From assembly GCF_000425825.1 (NCBI RefSeq), contig NZ_AUEE01000003.1, positions 1 to 64,000 on the forward strand: a stretch of DNA of 64,000 nt, in the 5' to 3' direction. Position 1 is the stretch's first letter, and each line of letters starts with the position of its first letter. A program made the translations under genes and the position numbers. The DNA is from Jeotgalicoccus marinus DSM 19772 (GTDB taxonomy: Bacteria; Bacillota; Bacilli; Staphylococcales; Salinicoccaceae). Under the pieces are notes generated by a model. The model was not told the DNA's origin. It saw only the letters and a program-made list of their open reading frames with translations, and ran no database searches. This document shows positions 43,993 to 53,522 of this stretch, piece after piece.

Positions 43993-44085
43993 GAGTGGAA
44001 AGGGGCCCGCCGAAAAGGCGGGAAAGGTTCCACTCCGTGCTTACCTCCTTTAGCAGAGCTGGGGGATTGGTAATCACCCCAGCTC
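43993..44085 (+). other. Candidate oriT (origin of transfer), structured region
   Basis: The 230-bp gap before the relaxase gene is unusually GC-rich. It holds a two-step hairpin (outer 8-bp arms 43993-44000 and 44028-44035, inner 6-bp CCCGCC/GGCGGG stem with a 5-nt loop) and a second hairpin with 9-bp arms (44056-44064 and 44077-44085). In Tn916 and ICEBs1 the oriT lies at the same place, between coupling-protein and relaxase genes. The nick site was not identified. Confidence 0.65.
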
Positions 44086-44185
44086 CAGTCAGGAGTACGA
44101 CCCGTATCTAAAACTAATACAAAAAGCTTTTATATAATTAAAAATTTCCCTAAAGGCTTTTTATAACACAAGGAGTGTATAAAAC

Positions 44186-45346
44186 ATGATTAAACCAGAT
44201 ATTGATCAATTTACACTTGTATTACAATCAACTGATGAATTTGACTTCGATGATTGGCGTGATTATGTTGCCAAAAATATGATTAGCACATTTTTAGTAA
44301 ATTCTAAAATGCACAAGTTATTCGACAACCTAGGTGAGGCCGACATTAAGCTTCCAGAAGGTTATACTGTTGGTTACTCATTCATCAATTCACCATTTTA
44401 TTTTTGCATTGCTTACCACGAAGCATTTTCAAAAATGGGTGTAATTATTAAATTTTCAGCATACTCATGGCACGAGTATCGAAAGAGATATATAGAAGAA
44501 TATAATGAACCACTTCATTTACACAACTTTTTCAAGATGATTGAATCAGATGATTATCAGTTTAGACTCTCACGCATCGACATGTGTTGTGATTTTATAA
44601 ATGAGAATATTAGTATCGCTAAATTAAAACGTTCTATCGAAGAAGGAAGGACTGAATTAAGATATGGTAAATATTAACAGTTATTATAAAAAAGTTATTG
44701 ATGATAACAAAGAAAAACCATATAAAAAGAATAATTCCAAAGTGACAGATGTATCTAAGGACTTTCAGTCACAAACAATATATATAGGTGCTAAAAGTCG
44801 CAATACTAAAGTACATCTACGTATTTATGACAAGAAGGAGGAACAACTATCATGAAGCATATGCGCCATATTGCTAAAGAAGTAGATAATTGGACACGCG
44901 TTGAAGCCGAATATTCTGGTGATTATGCACATCAGTTAACTGAAGCAATAAAACAATGCAATACAGATAAACAACTTAAAAATGTGATTATAAGTTCCAT
45001 AATTGATCGATATATGTTCTTTTATGTTAAATCGAATCGTCCACATAAACTTACAAAGTTAATGCTTGACTTATTAGACGAGAAAGATTTTCAGTTTGAA
45101 TCTCCTTCCCCTAGAAATAATTTATTAGATCAGTCTATAGACCACTTAATTAAGGGTTCAGGCCTTTTTCCAACATTGTGGAAAGTTCAGCAAATTTGGG
45201 GTGATGGGACAGCAAGAGAATTATTAGACTATTTCTATATAAAGTACCATGAAGAATTCGAACCAAATGACGACCATATATCCTGGATAAACAAATACAA
45301 GGGTATTTATCAATTAGAAGGTAAGCCTTGGGAAAGGAAGTTATAA
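44186..45346 (+). pseudogene. MOBT/Rep_trans relaxase (NicK/Orf20-like), split by two frameshifts
   Basis: Three reading frames in a row make up one relaxase of about 390 residues. Part 1 (44186-44677) has FRLSRIDMCCDFINEN near its end. Part 2 (44664-44855, one frame over) holds QTIYIGAKSRN and HLRIYDKKEEQ. Part 3 (44852-45346, frame of part 1 again) reads NWTRVEAEYSGDYAHQL and ends LEGKPWERKL. One extra base near 44675 and one lost base near 44852 would join them. Part 3 has an AAGGAGG before its ATG, so it might still be translated. The middle part carries the segment expected to hold the active-site tyrosine. Mobilization is probably lost if the indels are real. Confidence 0.8.
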
Positions 45347-45378
45347 AATGAATACTGATTCAAGGGAGATGATCCTAC

Positions 45379-45576
45379 ATGAGTACTAACAAGACTAAAA
45401 AGGAATTTCCATATCTTTTAACTAGAGAACAAGCATCAGAATTTCTCGGTATAGACCCAATCTCTTTCGATAAATATATACGACCACACGATGATCTAGA
45501 ACGATTTATGATTGGTCGGCGTGAACGGTACACTATGAAAGCTTTAATGCACTTTATAGAAAAACACACTGTTTAA
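45379..45576 (+). CDS. xis: Excisionase-like small DNA-binding protein
   Basis: 65 residues. YLLTREQASEFLGIDPISFDKYI is a helix-turn-helix of the MerR/excisionase type, followed by a short wing with FMIGRRERYTMKALMHFIEKH. Size and position just before the integrase gene match Xis of Tn916-type elements, which bends DNA and directs Int to excise the element. Confidence 0.8.
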   Translation: MSTNKTKKEFPYLLTREQASEFLGIDPISFDKYIRPHDDLERFMIGRRERYTMKALMHFIEKHTV

Positions 45577-45595
45577 GTAATCTCGGTTGAAAAGG

Positions 45596-45635
45596 TGCTA
45601 GCTTCGGAATACAATACAGATGTATTCAGCTAGCA
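45596..45635 (+). promoter_or_regulatory. Strong hairpin before the integrase gene
   Basis: TGCTAGCT pairs with AGCTAGCA and GAATACA with TGTATTC, around a 7-nt loop and with one 3-nt bulge. It ends 34 bp before the integrase start. There is no T run, so it is more likely an RNA stability or translation control element than a terminator. Confidence 0.55.
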
Positions 45636-45669
45636 TCTATCAACTACTTTAATGAAAGGGATTGATAGT

Positions 45670-46710
45670 GTGGCTAGTATTATAAAAAGAGGTAACTCAT
45701 ATAGAGCACAAATTTCACTATACAGCTTTGGGAGACACAAGAAGCTTACGAAAACATTCTCTACAAAGAAAGAAGCAAGACTTTGGTCTTTAGAGATGGA
45801 ATTGGCAAAAGGCGAAGGTAAAGAACTCGCTCACAGAACAACCACCTTTGCAAATTTCTTTGAGAATTGGATTTATCTAGTTAAAATCAACGATGTTAAA
45901 GAGACGACATTTCAAAATTATATTCGTACTCTAGGAATTATCAAGAACTTGTTCCAAGATATCCAATTGAAAGATTTAAATGATATAGTTGTTCAGAAGA
46001 AGATTGATGAATATGCCAAATCACATTCTCGAAAGACTACCCATGAAGTTCTTCTTAAAATAAAGACCGCATTACGCGATGCATACGCTCGTGGTTATAT
46101 TACAAATGATTTTGCTCATTTGGTAAAAACACGGGGAGAAGACCCTCCTAAGCGAAACAAAGCTTTATCTATTACTGATTTTAAGAAGCTTCGTAGTCAT
46201 GTTTTAAGCCATCCAGAAGAAGAATTTAACCTGCTGGTATTACTTGCTTTGGAAACAGGCATGCGTCGTGGTGAGCTGTTAGCAATACGCCCAGAGAACT
46301 TATTTGAATATGGTGTAGAAGTAAGGCACTCAATCAGTCCGACTTCTGATGATACCTCTCTAAAGACACAAAATGCAAAGCGTGATGTTTCCATCAACAA
46401 AGAAGTCTATGATCTGATTCGAAAAATACCAGTGAAAGATACAGGGTATATCTTTAATTCCTCAGGCTTTAAACAATCTGAACTACTAAACCAACTTCTA
46501 AAAGAACTAGACATCAAGAAGACTACTTTTCATGGTCTAAGAGATACACATGCCTCATTCTTGTTTGCTCAAGATATAGATATTGCTTATGTATCAAAGC
46601 GCCTAGGTCATATCAATATCCAAACAACTCAAAATTATTATCTGGAATTGATGCCAGAAAAAAAGCACCGACAAGATGCCGATGCTTTAAAACTATTAAA
46701 TACTTTATAG
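45670..46710 (+). CDS. int: Tyrosine recombinase (integrase)
   Basis: 346 residues from a GTG at 45670 placed 9 nt after AAAGGG; an ATG six codons earlier overlaps this site. An AP2-like arm-binding domain (about 1-55) and a SAM-like core-binding domain (about 60-140) precede the catalytic domain, with R199 (GMRRGE), H288 and R291 (HGLRDTH), H314 (LGH) and Y324 (NYY). All active residues are present, so the enzyme looks functional. It inserts the element into the last codons of rpsI. Confidence 0.93.
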   Translation: MASIIKRGNSYRAQISLYSFGRHKKLTKTFSTKKEARLWSLEMELAKGEGKELAHRTTTFANFFENWIYLVKINDVKETTFQNYIRTLGIIKNLFQDIQLKDLNDIVVQKKIDEYAKSHSRKTTHEVLLKIKTALRDAYARGYITNDFAHLVKTRGEDPPKRNKALSITDFKKLRSHVLSHPEEEFNLLVLLALETGMRRGELLAIRPENLFEYGVEVRHSISPTSDDTSLKTQNAKRDVSINKEVYDLIRKIPVKDTGYIFNSSGFKQSELLNQLLKELDIKKTTFHGLRDTHASFLFAQDIDIAYVSKRLGHINIQTTQNYYLELMPEKKHRQDADALKLLNTL

Positions 46711-46723
46711 ACTTAACGTCGAT

Positions 46724-46741
46724 TTGAACCAATTTGAACCA
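46724..46741. repeat. Subterminal 18-bp direct repeat, right copy
   Basis: Same 18-bp sequence and orientation as 38851-38868, here between the int stop and the att site. Likely arm-type recombinase site. Confidence 0.6.
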
Positions 46742-46778
46742 AAAAAGTCCACTGAACGTTGATATATAAAGGTTTTTC

Positions 46779-46793
46779 TTAACGTTTTGAGAA
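46779..46793. repeat. Attachment site attR inside rpsI
   Basis: The 15-bp repeat reads as the last codons of rpsI (Phe-Ser-Lys-Arg-stop) on the minus strand. Integration therefore restores a complete S9 reading frame. Confidence 0.88.
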
Positions 46794-47171
46794 CTGTGGA
46801 GAACGACGAGCCTTTTTAAGACCTGGTTTCTTACGTTCTTTCATACGTGGGTCACGTGTTAATAGTCCAGCTCTTTTCAGTGCTGAACGGTGTTCTGGAT
46901 CTGCTTCTAGTAAAGCTCTTGCAATACCATGACGGATTGCTTGTGCTTGACCAGTAAATCCACCACCGTGAACATTTACTAATACATCATAGTTACCTGC
47001 AGTTTCAGTTACTGCAAATGGTTGACTTAAATCTAAGATTAAACTTTCAAATGGAAGATAATCTCTCATGTCGCGTCCGTTTACTGTTACGTTACCTTCA
47101 CCTGGTACTAAACGTACGCGTGCTACTGAATGCTTACGACGACCAGTTCCTAAATATTCTACTTTAGCCAA
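46779..47171 (-). CDS. rpsI: 30S ribosomal protein S9
   Basis: 130 residues, complete, with the typical start [18 protein letters not shown] and the basic tail [12 protein letters not shown] that reaches the P-site tRNA. The 15-bp att repeat covers its last five codons. Second gene of the rplM-rpsI pair, 19 bp after rplM. The gap after the stop has no terminator of its own, so transcripts may run antisense into int. Confidence 0.98.
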   Translation of the reverse strand: MAKVEYLGTGRRKHSVARVRLVPGEGNVTVNGRDMRDYLPFESLILDLSQPFAVTETAGNYDVLVNVHGGGFTGQAQAIRHGIARALLEADPEHRSALKRAGLLTRDPRMKERKKPGLKKARRSPQFSKR

Positions 47172-47190
47172 ATGTTTTCCCTCCTAATCC

Positions 47191-47628
47191 TTAACCACGT
47201 AACTCGTAGTTTTCAGGTTGTTGTGCTACGTGTGGGTGATCTGCTCCACCGTATACGAATAATTTCTTACCTTGCTTACGTCCAAGTGGATTCTTAGGAA
47301 GCATTCCTTTGATAGAAGTTTCCAATAATCTCACAGGGTTGTTCTCTCTTAATTCACCAGCTGTAACAGATTTGATTCCACCTACGTGACCTGAATGTCT
47401 GTAGTAAATTTTTTGTGATTCTTTTTTACCAGTTAATTCGATTTCACCAGCATTGATGATGATTACATAGTCACCAGTATCAACGTGTGGTGTGAATGTT
47501 GGTTTATGTTTTCCGCGTAATAATGTAGCAACTTCTGTAGAAAGACGGCCGAGTGTTTTACCAGCTGCATCTACAACGAACCATTTACGCTCGATGTTTG
47601 ACTCATTAGCCATAAACGTTTGACGCAT
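47191..47628 (-). CDS. rplM: 50S ribosomal protein L13
   Basis: 145 residues from the ATG at 47628 behind a perfect AGGAGG; an earlier in-frame ATG at 47649 precedes that site. [20 protein letters not shown] and the [19 protein letters not shown] block are diagnostic. First of the rplM-rpsI pair. Confidence 0.98.
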   Translation of the reverse strand: MRQTFMANESNIERKWFVVDAAGKTLGRLSTEVATLLRGKHKPTFTPHVDTGDYVIIINAGEIELTGKKESQKIYYRHSGHVGGIKSVTAGELRENNPVRLLETSIKGMLPKNPLGRKQGKKLFVYGGADHPHVAQQPENYELRG

Positions 47629-47659
47629 ATTATTTCCTCCTAAATCCATTCTATATTTC

Positions 47660-47780
47660 GTGTTTTTTTAATAGTCGTTTTTGTCTTTTTATATTCATAA
47701 TCTTAAAAGGTTCCGGGGCCTTATAATCATGGATGGATATAAAAATGTACCGTTAGTTATTATATAATTATCGACCAACA
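47660..47780 (-). ncRNA. Possible L13 leader (autoregulatory mRNA leader of rplM)
   Basis: The 175-bp gap between truA and rplM contains a conserved-looking leader with GGCCCCGGAACC and ATCCATCCATGATTATAAGG on the minus strand. L13 leaders are known in Bacillales at this place. I recognise the setting better than the exact structure, so the boundaries are rough. Confidence 0.35.
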
Positions 47781-47802
47781 AAGTCAATATGATTAATAGA
47801 TT

Positions 47803-48537
47803 TTATATGTCTTCATACCAGACTTTTTCCAAATATAGTCCTTCTGCCGGTGCGGTTTTTGGAATGATTGTTCGATCTTTCGCCTTCAGCATATTCAAAG
47901 TATCCGCTTCTCTTTTACCCTTACCGACTTCAAGTAGATAGGCCACGATAATTCTGACCATATTATATAGAAAACCAGTGCCGGTAATGACGATATCAAT
48001 GCCGTCTGTTGTTTCTTCAATGTCGAGTTGTTTAATCTCTCTTACCTTATTTTTAATCTCCGCTTTCGCACTGGAGAATGTGGTGAAGTCATGCACTCCA
48101 ACAAAGGGTGCTGCTGCACCTCTAATCTTTTCTAAATTTAAGGTATCCATACAATGGGTCTTCAACCCTGCATAGAAAGGGTTCTTATTGCCAGTATAAA
48201 TTTTGTAGCGATAGGTTTTTCCCTTGGCATTAAATCTCGAATGAAAGTCGTCATCAACGATATCTACTTTTTTAATATAAATATCGTCTGGCATAGATCT
48301 ATTCAAAATAAATTGCCACTTATCTCGTGGTAAATCGATTGTCGTATCAAAGTGAATATATTGATCTATGGCATGCACACCACTATCGGTTCTAGAAGCA
48401 CCGTGTAGTCTAGTATGTGTCTTATGCATGCGTTTGAGTTGTTTTTCTATAGTGCCTTGGACCGTGCGGTAATCATGTTGATACTGAAAACCACTAAAGT
48501 TTTGACCGTTATAAGAAATGTTTGCTCTTACTCTCAT
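47803..48537 (-). CDS. truA: tRNA pseudouridine(38-40) synthase
   Basis: 244 residues from ATG 48537, which gives the usual family start MRVRANISYNGQNFSGFQYQ; a longer frame starts at 48558 inside ecfT. The catalytic Asp lies in GASRTDSGVHA (about residue 53). RYKIYTG and FLYNMVRIIV are further hallmarks. It modifies the anticodon stem of many tRNAs. Last gene downstream of ecfT. Confidence 0.95.
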   Translation of the reverse strand: MRVRANISYNGQNFSGFQYQHDYRTVQGTIEKQLKRMHKTHTRLHGASRTDSGVHAIDQYIHFDTTIDLPRDKWQFILNRSMPDDIYIKKVDIVDDDFHSRFNAKGKTYRYKIYTGNKNPFYAGLKTHCMDTLNLEKIRGAAAPFVGVHDFTTFSSAKAEIKNKVREIKQLDIEETTDGIDIVITGTGFLYNMVRIIVAYLLEVGKGKREADTLNMLKAKDRTIIPKTAPAEGLYLEKVWYEDI

Positions 48538-48542
48538 TTTAT

Positions 48543-49340
48543 TCACTGCCTTACCCATAATAATATCAATCCTAATATCAAGAGAATGATAATAGCAATC
48601 GTATCTTTTAACTGCCAGTTTAATACTCTGTAGTGTGTTCGTCCTTCTTCACCCTTGTAGCCTCTCACTTCCATAGCAACTGCCATCTCATCTGCACGTT
48701 TAAAGGCAGACATGAATAAGGGAATGAATATCGGCACTAAGGCTGTGATTCTTGATTTTAGACTTCCCGTCATAAAAGTAGACCCACGGGCACTTTGTGC
48801 TTTAATGATTTTCTCTGTTTCATCCATTAGAGTTGGAATGAAACGTAATGAGATGGACATCATCATGGCGATTTCATGAACAGGTATCTTAACTGCTTTT
48901 AACGATTTACATAGTTTTTCTATGGCATCTGTTAATTCTATTGGACTCGTCGTTAAAGTCATCAGTGTAGTGATAACCACTAGTAGTGCAAGTCGAATTG
49001 TAATATAAATCCCGGTAATCAGACCGTTGGATTCAATCGTAAAGAAGCCACCTTCAACAAGTATAGTACCACCCTTGGTTAAGAATATATGCATCAAGAA
49101 GGTGAATATCAACAGTATCAAAACGAGTTTTAAACCATTGAAGAGGAAGCGTACTGATAAGCCAGCAAGCTTAGTCACAGCCAGTACAAAAAGTATGAGC
49201 ATGCCGTACCCTAACCAATCATTTGCAAAGAATACAATAATCATAAAAAGAATAACTGAAATCAACTTAGCCCTAGGATCTAAGTGGTGAATCACACTCT
49301 CACCAGGAGTATACCGACCAAGTAACATTGAACTAAGCAT
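48543..49340 (-). CDS. ecfT: ECF transporter transmembrane protein EcfT
   Basis: 265 residues with five to six spans and the two ARG signature motifs (AQSARGST and AMEVRGYKG) on coupling helices that contact the ATPases. Part of the shared energising module for vitamin uptake (riboflavin, folate, biotin and others, each through its own S component). Overlaps ecfA2 by 8 bp. Confidence 0.95.
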   Translation of the reverse strand: MLSSMLLGRYTPGESVIHHLDPRAKLISVILFMIIVFFANDWLGYGMLILFVLAVTKLAGLSVRFLFNGLKLVLILLIFTFLMHIFLTKGGTILVEGGFFTIESNGLITGIYITIRLALLVVITTLMTLTTSPIELTDAIEKLCKSLKAVKIPVHEIAMMMSISLRFIPTLMDETEKIIKAQSARGSTFMTGSLKSRITALVPIFIPLFMSAFKRADEMAVAMEVRGYKGEEGRTHYRVLNWQLKDTIAIIILLILGLILLWVRQ

Positions 49341-50193
49341 GACTATCCCTCCACTCTTTATAGAGAGAAATAAAGTCCTTAGTATTTAAAGGGATTTCTT
49401 TAAGATATACCCCTTTTTTCTCGAGGTCCTTAGTCAATCTAATAATATGTGGTATTTCAAGATTGTAAGCTGTCATAAAGCTTTCATCGGTTAAAATATC
49501 TGTCGTTTTTCCTTCTCTAACTAGTTCTCCTTGATCCATCACCTTAACGGCATCTGTATACTCTAATACATCATCCATATCGTGCGTTATCAAAATAACA
49601 GTCACATCAATCTTGTTGAAGACATCGTTAAATAATCGCATTGTCTCATCATGACTCACCGGGTCTAGGCCGGCTGTAGGTTCATCTAAAATTAGAATAT
49701 CTGGTTCCATAGAGAGAATTCCCGCAATCGCTACTTTTCTCATCTGTCCACCAGATAATTCAAACGGACTACGCTCATAGAGTGTTTCTGGTACGCGGAG
49801 GAGTTCTAAGTATTGAAGTGCCTTTTCTCTTGCTTCTTCTTCACTCGCTCCCATATTCATCGGTCCAAACATGACATCTTTTAAGACTGTACTTTCAAAC
49901 AATTGATGCTCCGGAAACTGAAACACCATACCCACTTTCATTTTAGCTTCATGAATTACCTTTTGCTTGGTCTTCTTAGAAAGCTTAATGCCATCAACAT
50001 TTAAGTCACCTGTTGTCGGTAAAATCAAACCATTCATTGTTTGAATTAAAGTCGACTTACCACTACCTGTATGACCAATTAATCCATAGAACTTACCTTT
50101 TTCAAAAGACGTTTCAATCTGTTTTAAAGCTCTGAACTCAAATGGGGATTTCGGATTATATACTACACTCACTTTATGAAAATCTATAATCAT
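49333..50193 (-). CDS. ecfA2: ECF transporter ATP-binding protein EcfA2
   Basis: 286 residues, an ABC ATPase with Walker A GHTGSGKST (about residue 37), signature LSGGQMRKVAIAG (about 143), Walker B ILILDEPTAGLD (about 163) and the long C-terminal extension of CbiO-type subunits. Overlaps ecfA1 by 4 bp. Pairs with EcfA1 and EcfT. Confidence 0.95.
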   Translation of the reverse strand: MIIDFHKVSVVYNPKSPFEFRALKQIETSFEKGKFYGLIGHTGSGKSTLIQTMNGLILPTTGDLNVDGIKLSKKTKQKVIHEAKMKVGMVFQFPEHQLFESTVLKDVMFGPMNMGASEEEAREKALQYLELLRVPETLYERSPFELSGGQMRKVAIAGILSMEPDILILDEPTAGLDPVSHDETMRLFNDVFNKIDVTVILITHDMDDVLEYTDAVKVMDQGELVREGKTTDILTDESFMTAYNLEIPHIIRLTKDLEKKGVYLKEIPLNTKDFISLYKEWRDSHA

Positions 50194-50978
50194 AGGCGGT
50201 CCACCAACATTTCATGCGTCAGGTAAGTCCCATCTAAAAGTGCTTCTGATAGTTCCATTGTATAAGGCACCTTCAGGTTGCTTTCTTTTAGCAGCTCTTT
50301 GTCCCTGTAGATTTCATCAATGCTACCCTCAGCAACTGCTTTTCCTTGGTTCATAACAACGACCTTGTCACTTCTATAAATTTCAGTCAGATCATGGGTG
50401 ATATATATAATGGTCGTCTCCAACCGTTCATGTAAATCACAAAGTATGCTCAGCACTTCTTGTCTGCCTTTTGGATCTAACATAGAAGTTGCCTCATCAA
50501 GGATGAGGACCTCAGGTTTCATAGCCAAGGCTCCCGCGATCGCAATTCTTTGTTTTTGACCACCCGATAAACGATGTGGTTCATGTTTTTTAAAATCAAG
50601 CATGTCAACTAACTTTAAGGCATAGTCTGTTCGTTCAATCATTTCTTCTCTTTCTATGCCCATATTCTCTAAACCAAAAGCGACATCATCTTCCACTGTC
50701 GCACCAACAAATTGATTATCAGGATTCTGAAACACAATTGCAAAACGACTACGCAAGTCTTTCATATTATCATTATTTAACTGTTTACCATCTATATATA
50801 TGTTGCCTTCATAGGACTCTGTAATCCCCATCAGGACTTTAACAAGCGAACTTTTACCAGAACCATTATGCCCGATAATCGATGTCCACTTTCCTTTTTC
50901 AAAGTTAATGGAGATATGATCAAGAGCATATGCTTCTTCTTCTCTATACTTAAAAGCGACATTCTCTAGTTTAATCAT
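50190..50978 (-). CDS. ecfA1: ECF transporter ATP-binding protein EcfA1
   Basis: 262 residues. Walker A GHNGSGKSS (about 37), Q-loop VFQNPDNQFVG, signature LSGGQKQR (about 139) and Walker B LILDEATSMLDP (about 159); the Ala in place of Pro in the DEAT box is typical of EcfA1. First gene of ecfA1-ecfA2-ecfT-truA; separated from rplQ by a 147-bp gap with hairpins. Confidence 0.95.
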   Translation of the reverse strand: MIKLENVAFKYREEEAYALDHISINFEKGKWTSIIGHNGSGKSSLVKVLMGITESYEGNIYIDGKQLNNDNMKDLRSRFAIVFQNPDNQFVGATVEDDVAFGLENMGIEREEMIERTDYALKLVDMLDFKKHEPHRLSGGQKQRIAIAGALAMKPEVLILDEATSMLDPKGRQEVLSILCDLHERLETTIIYITHDLTEIYRSDKVVVMNQGKAVAEGSIDEIYRDKELLKESNLKVPYTMELSEALLDGTYLTHEMLVDRL

Positions 50979-51009
50979 ATCTCCACTCCTTTAAAAATTT
51001 ATGTAAAAA

Positions 51010-51093
51010 AAGCGCGTACCCTGCAATAAGAGTCGCGCACTGATTATTTACTGCAGGATACGTCGAGCTAGACGAAAGAGCCCTGATGGGCTC
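51010..51093 (-). terminator. Hairpins between rplQ and ecfA1 (probable superoperon terminator)
   Basis: Two stems: GAGCCC/GGGCTC at 51078-51093, and a longer imperfect one pairing TGCAGGATACG with CGTACCCTGCA (about 51011-51055). Neither has a long T run. They mark the likely end of the ribosomal superoperon, with partial read-through to ecfA1 possible. Confidence 0.55.
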
Positions 51094-51125
51094 ATCATCA
51101 TAACACTCACTCTGCTTTTAAGAAT

Positions 51126-51524
51126 TTACGCTTCTTCAGTTGTAACTGGAGCGCCTTCTACGAATTCAATAATTACAAGTTCAGCTCCGTCACCGCGACG
51201 GCTACCAAGTTTCTTAATGCTTGTATAACCACCTTGACGATCAGCAAAACGTGGAGCGATATCTTCAAATAACTTTTGAAGTGCATAACTTGTTGAACCA
51301 TCTTCATTGATGATTTCTACGTTGCGTACAGTTTGACCAGCACGTCTTTTAGCTGCTAAGTCGCCTTTTTTACCAAGTGTAACAAGACGGTCAGCTAATT
51401 TACGAAGTTCTTTAGCACGGTCTTCAGTTGTAGTGATTCTTTCACTAACGATTAAAGACGTCGCTAAGTCGCGTAACATTGATTTTCTTTGGTCAGATGT
51501 ACGTCCAAGTTTTCTGTAACCCAT
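51126..51524 (-). CDS. rplQ: 50S ribosomal protein L17
   Basis: 132 residues with [19 protein letters not shown] and the closing [14 protein letters not shown]. About ten residues longer than common L17 because of an acidic tail. 19 bp after rpoA. Confidence 0.97.
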   Translation of the reverse strand: MGYRKLGRTSDQRKSMLRDLATSLIVSERITTTEDRAKELRKLADRLVTLGKKGDLAAKRRAGQTVRNVEIINEDGSTSYALQKLFEDIAPRFADRQGGYTSIKKLGSRRGDGAELVIIEFVEGAPVTTEEA

Positions 51525-51543
51525 TATTTCTCCTCCTTTATGA

Positions 51544-52488
51544 CTAGTCTTCTTTCTGTAGACCTAAGCCTAAGTCTTCAAGTTTAAATTTAACTTCTTC
51601 AAGTGACTTACGTCCTAAGTTACGTACTTTCATCATATCAGCTTCTGTTTTATCAGTGAGTTCCTGAACAGAGTTGATACCAGCACGTTTTAGACAGTTG
51701 TATGAGCGTACTGACAAGTCAAGCTCTTCAATTGACATCTCAAGTACTTTTTCTTTCTGATTTTCTTCTTTTTCGATCATGATTTCAGCATTTTGAGCTT
51801 CATCAGTCAGACCAACAAAGATGTTTAAGTGTTCAGTTAGAATTTTAGCACCTAATGATACAGCTTCTTGAGGCGTAATTGAACCATCTGTCCATACGTC
51901 TAAAGTAAGTTTATCGAAGTTTGTACTTTGTCCTACACGTGTATTTTCAACCGTATAATTCGCACGTTCTATCGGTGTGTAGATAGAGTCGATTGGAATT
52001 ACACCAATTGGCATGTCAGCTTTATTGTTGCCATCTGCAAGTGTGTAACCTCTACCACTATCAGCAGTCATGCGTAATTTCAAGCTTCCACCTTTAGATA
52101 CTGTTGCAATCTTAAGATCTCTGTTTAAAATTTCAACATCACTATCATGAGTGATATCAGCTGCAGTAACGACACCTTCACCGCTGAAATCAATTTCTAA
52201 AGTTTTCTCATCTTCAGAGTAGATTTTCAGTGCCAGGCTCTTGATGTTGGTAATAATTGTAGTCACGTCTTCAACAACATTGTCGATTGTCGAAAACTCA
52301 TGAAGTACATTTTCTATTTCAATCGTCTTAACTGCCGCACCTGGTAATGATGATAAAAGAATGCGACGCAAGGAGTTCCCAAGTGTTGTTCCATAACCTC
52401 TTTCCAAAGGTTCTACAACAAACTTACCAAACTTAGAATCTTCCGATACTTCTACTGTCTCAATTCTAGGTTTCTCGATTTCGATCAT
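51544..52488 (-). CDS. rpoA: RNA polymerase alpha subunit
   Basis: 314 residues from ATG 52488 (start [11 protein letters not shown]). The N-terminal dimer and assembly domain ([20 protein letters not shown]) and the C-terminal domain that binds UP elements and activators ([27 protein letters not shown]) are both complete. The earlier in-frame ATG is too close to the GGGAGG site. Confidence 0.98.
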   Translation of the reverse strand: MIEIEKPRIETVEVSEDSKFGKFVVEPLERGYGTTLGNSLRRILLSSLPGAAVKTIEIENVLHEFSTIDNVVEDVTTIITNIKSLALKIYSEDEKTLEIDFSGEGVVTAADITHDSDVEILNRDLKIATVSKGGSLKLRMTADSGRGYTLADGNNKADMPIGVIPIDSIYTPIERANYTVENTRVGQSTNFDKLTLDVWTDGSITPQEAVSLGAKILTEHLNIFVGLTDEAQNAEIMIEKEENQKEKVLEMSIEELDLSVRSYNCLKRAGINSVQELTDKTEADMMKVRNLGRKSLEEVKFKLEDLGLGLQKED

Positions 52489-52568
52489 GTGTAACATATC
52501 CTCCCTTTAAACGCCGAAAATATTAGAAAATTATATTGTTCCCAACTACTTAAGCGATTAAATAATTA

Positions 52569-52958
52569 TTATACACGGCGGCGTTTAGGTGGACGGCAAC
52601 CATTGTGTGGAACTGGAGTTACGTCTTTAATAGCTGTAATCTCAAGACCAGCAGATTGAAGTGCTCTGATTGCTGCTTCACGTCCCGCACCAGGACCTTT
52701 TACTGTAACTTCTACAGTTTTAAGACCGTGTTCCATCGCTGCTTTAGATGCTGTTTCAGAAGCCATTTGTGCTGCGAAAGGTGTAGATTTTTTAGAACCT
52801 TTAAAACCTAAGGCACCAGCAGATGACCATGATAAGGCATTACCGAACTCGTCAGTGATTGTTACGATTGTATTATTAAATGTTGAACGGATATGTGCAA
52901 TTCCTGCTTCGACATTCTTTTTCACTCTGCGTTTACGACTAGTTTGTTTGCGAGCCAT
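52569..52958 (-). CDS. rpsK: 30S ribosomal protein S11
   Basis: 129 residues; [18 protein letters not shown] and the end [16 protein letters not shown] are diagnostic. The next gap of 80 bp to rpoA shows no structure of note. Confidence 0.98.
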   Translation of the reverse strand: MARKQTSRKRRVKKNVEAGIAHIRSTFNNTIVTITDEFGNALSWSSAGALGFKGSKKSTPFAAQMASETASKAAMEHGLKTVEVTVKGPGAGREAAIRALQSAGLEITAIKDVTPVPHNGCRPPKRRRV

Positions 52959-52988
52959 TTGTTATCCTCCTTTACTAAAGTAAGCTAT

Positions 52989-53354
52989 TTATTTCTTCTT
53001 GTTCGCTACTGTTTTGATTGGTCCTTTACGTGTTCTTGCATTGTTTTTAGTCTTTTGACCATTAACAGGCAAGCCACGACGGTGACGCATACCTTTGTAT
53101 GATCCAATTTCCATTAAGCGTTTAACGTTAAGGTTTGTTTCACGGCGTAAGTCACCTTCAACTTTGTAACCATCAACGACTTCACGGATCTTGTTTAATT
53201 CATCTTCAGTAAGGTCTTTAACACGAGTACTTTCGTCAACTGAAGCTTCAGCTAAAATTTTAGCAGCTGTGCTTGGTCCAATACCGTATACGTAAGTTAA
53301 AGAAATTACAACACGTTTGTCACGTGGTACGTCAACTCCTGCAATACGAGCCAT
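52989..53354 (-). CDS. rpsM: 30S ribosomal protein S13
   Basis: 121 residues; [20 protein letters not shown] at the start and the basic tail with [19 protein letters not shown] at the end. Confidence 0.98.
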   Translation of the reverse strand: MARIAGVDVPRDKRVVISLTYVYGIGPSTAAKILAEASVDESTRVKDLTEDELNKIREVVDGYKVEGDLRRETNLNVKRLMEIGSYKGMRHRRGLPVNGQKTKNNARTRKGPIKTVANKKK

Positions 53355-53378
53355 ATTTTTGCACCTCCAAATTATATA

Positions 53379-53522
<144 letters not shown>

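Larger units (their letters stand above)
38724..46793. mobile_element. Integrative mobilizable element (IME) inserted at the 3' end of rpsI
   Basis: About 8.05 kb between 15-bp direct repeats. Genes: DUF262-HNH nuclease and EcoRI-family methyltransferase (cargo, minus strand), an unknown protein, then on the plus strand a DUF961 protein, an FtsK-like coupling protein, an oriT-like region, a split MOBT relaxase, an excisionase-like protein and a tyrosine integrase. The gene order DUF961-FtsK-oriT-relaxase-xis-int is that of Tn916/ICEBs1-type elements with the whole mating-pore block missing, so transfer would need a helper. Integration at rpsI is also known for Macrococcus resistance islands such as McRImecD; no resistance gene is found here. 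Confidence 0.88.

Noticed and set aside
44664-44855. Programmed frameshifting as explanation for the relaxase
   Set aside because: Two shifts in opposite directions would be needed and there is no slippery heptamer with a following stem at either place.
38724-46793. Complete ICE of the Tn916 or ICEBs1 type
   Set aside because: No VirB4, VirB6 or cell-wall hydrolase genes are present between the att sites, so conjugation on its own is not possible.
38724-46793. Methicillin or other resistance island like McRImecD
   Set aside because: No penicillin-binding protein, beta-lactamase regulator or efflux gene is found; only the integration site is shared.
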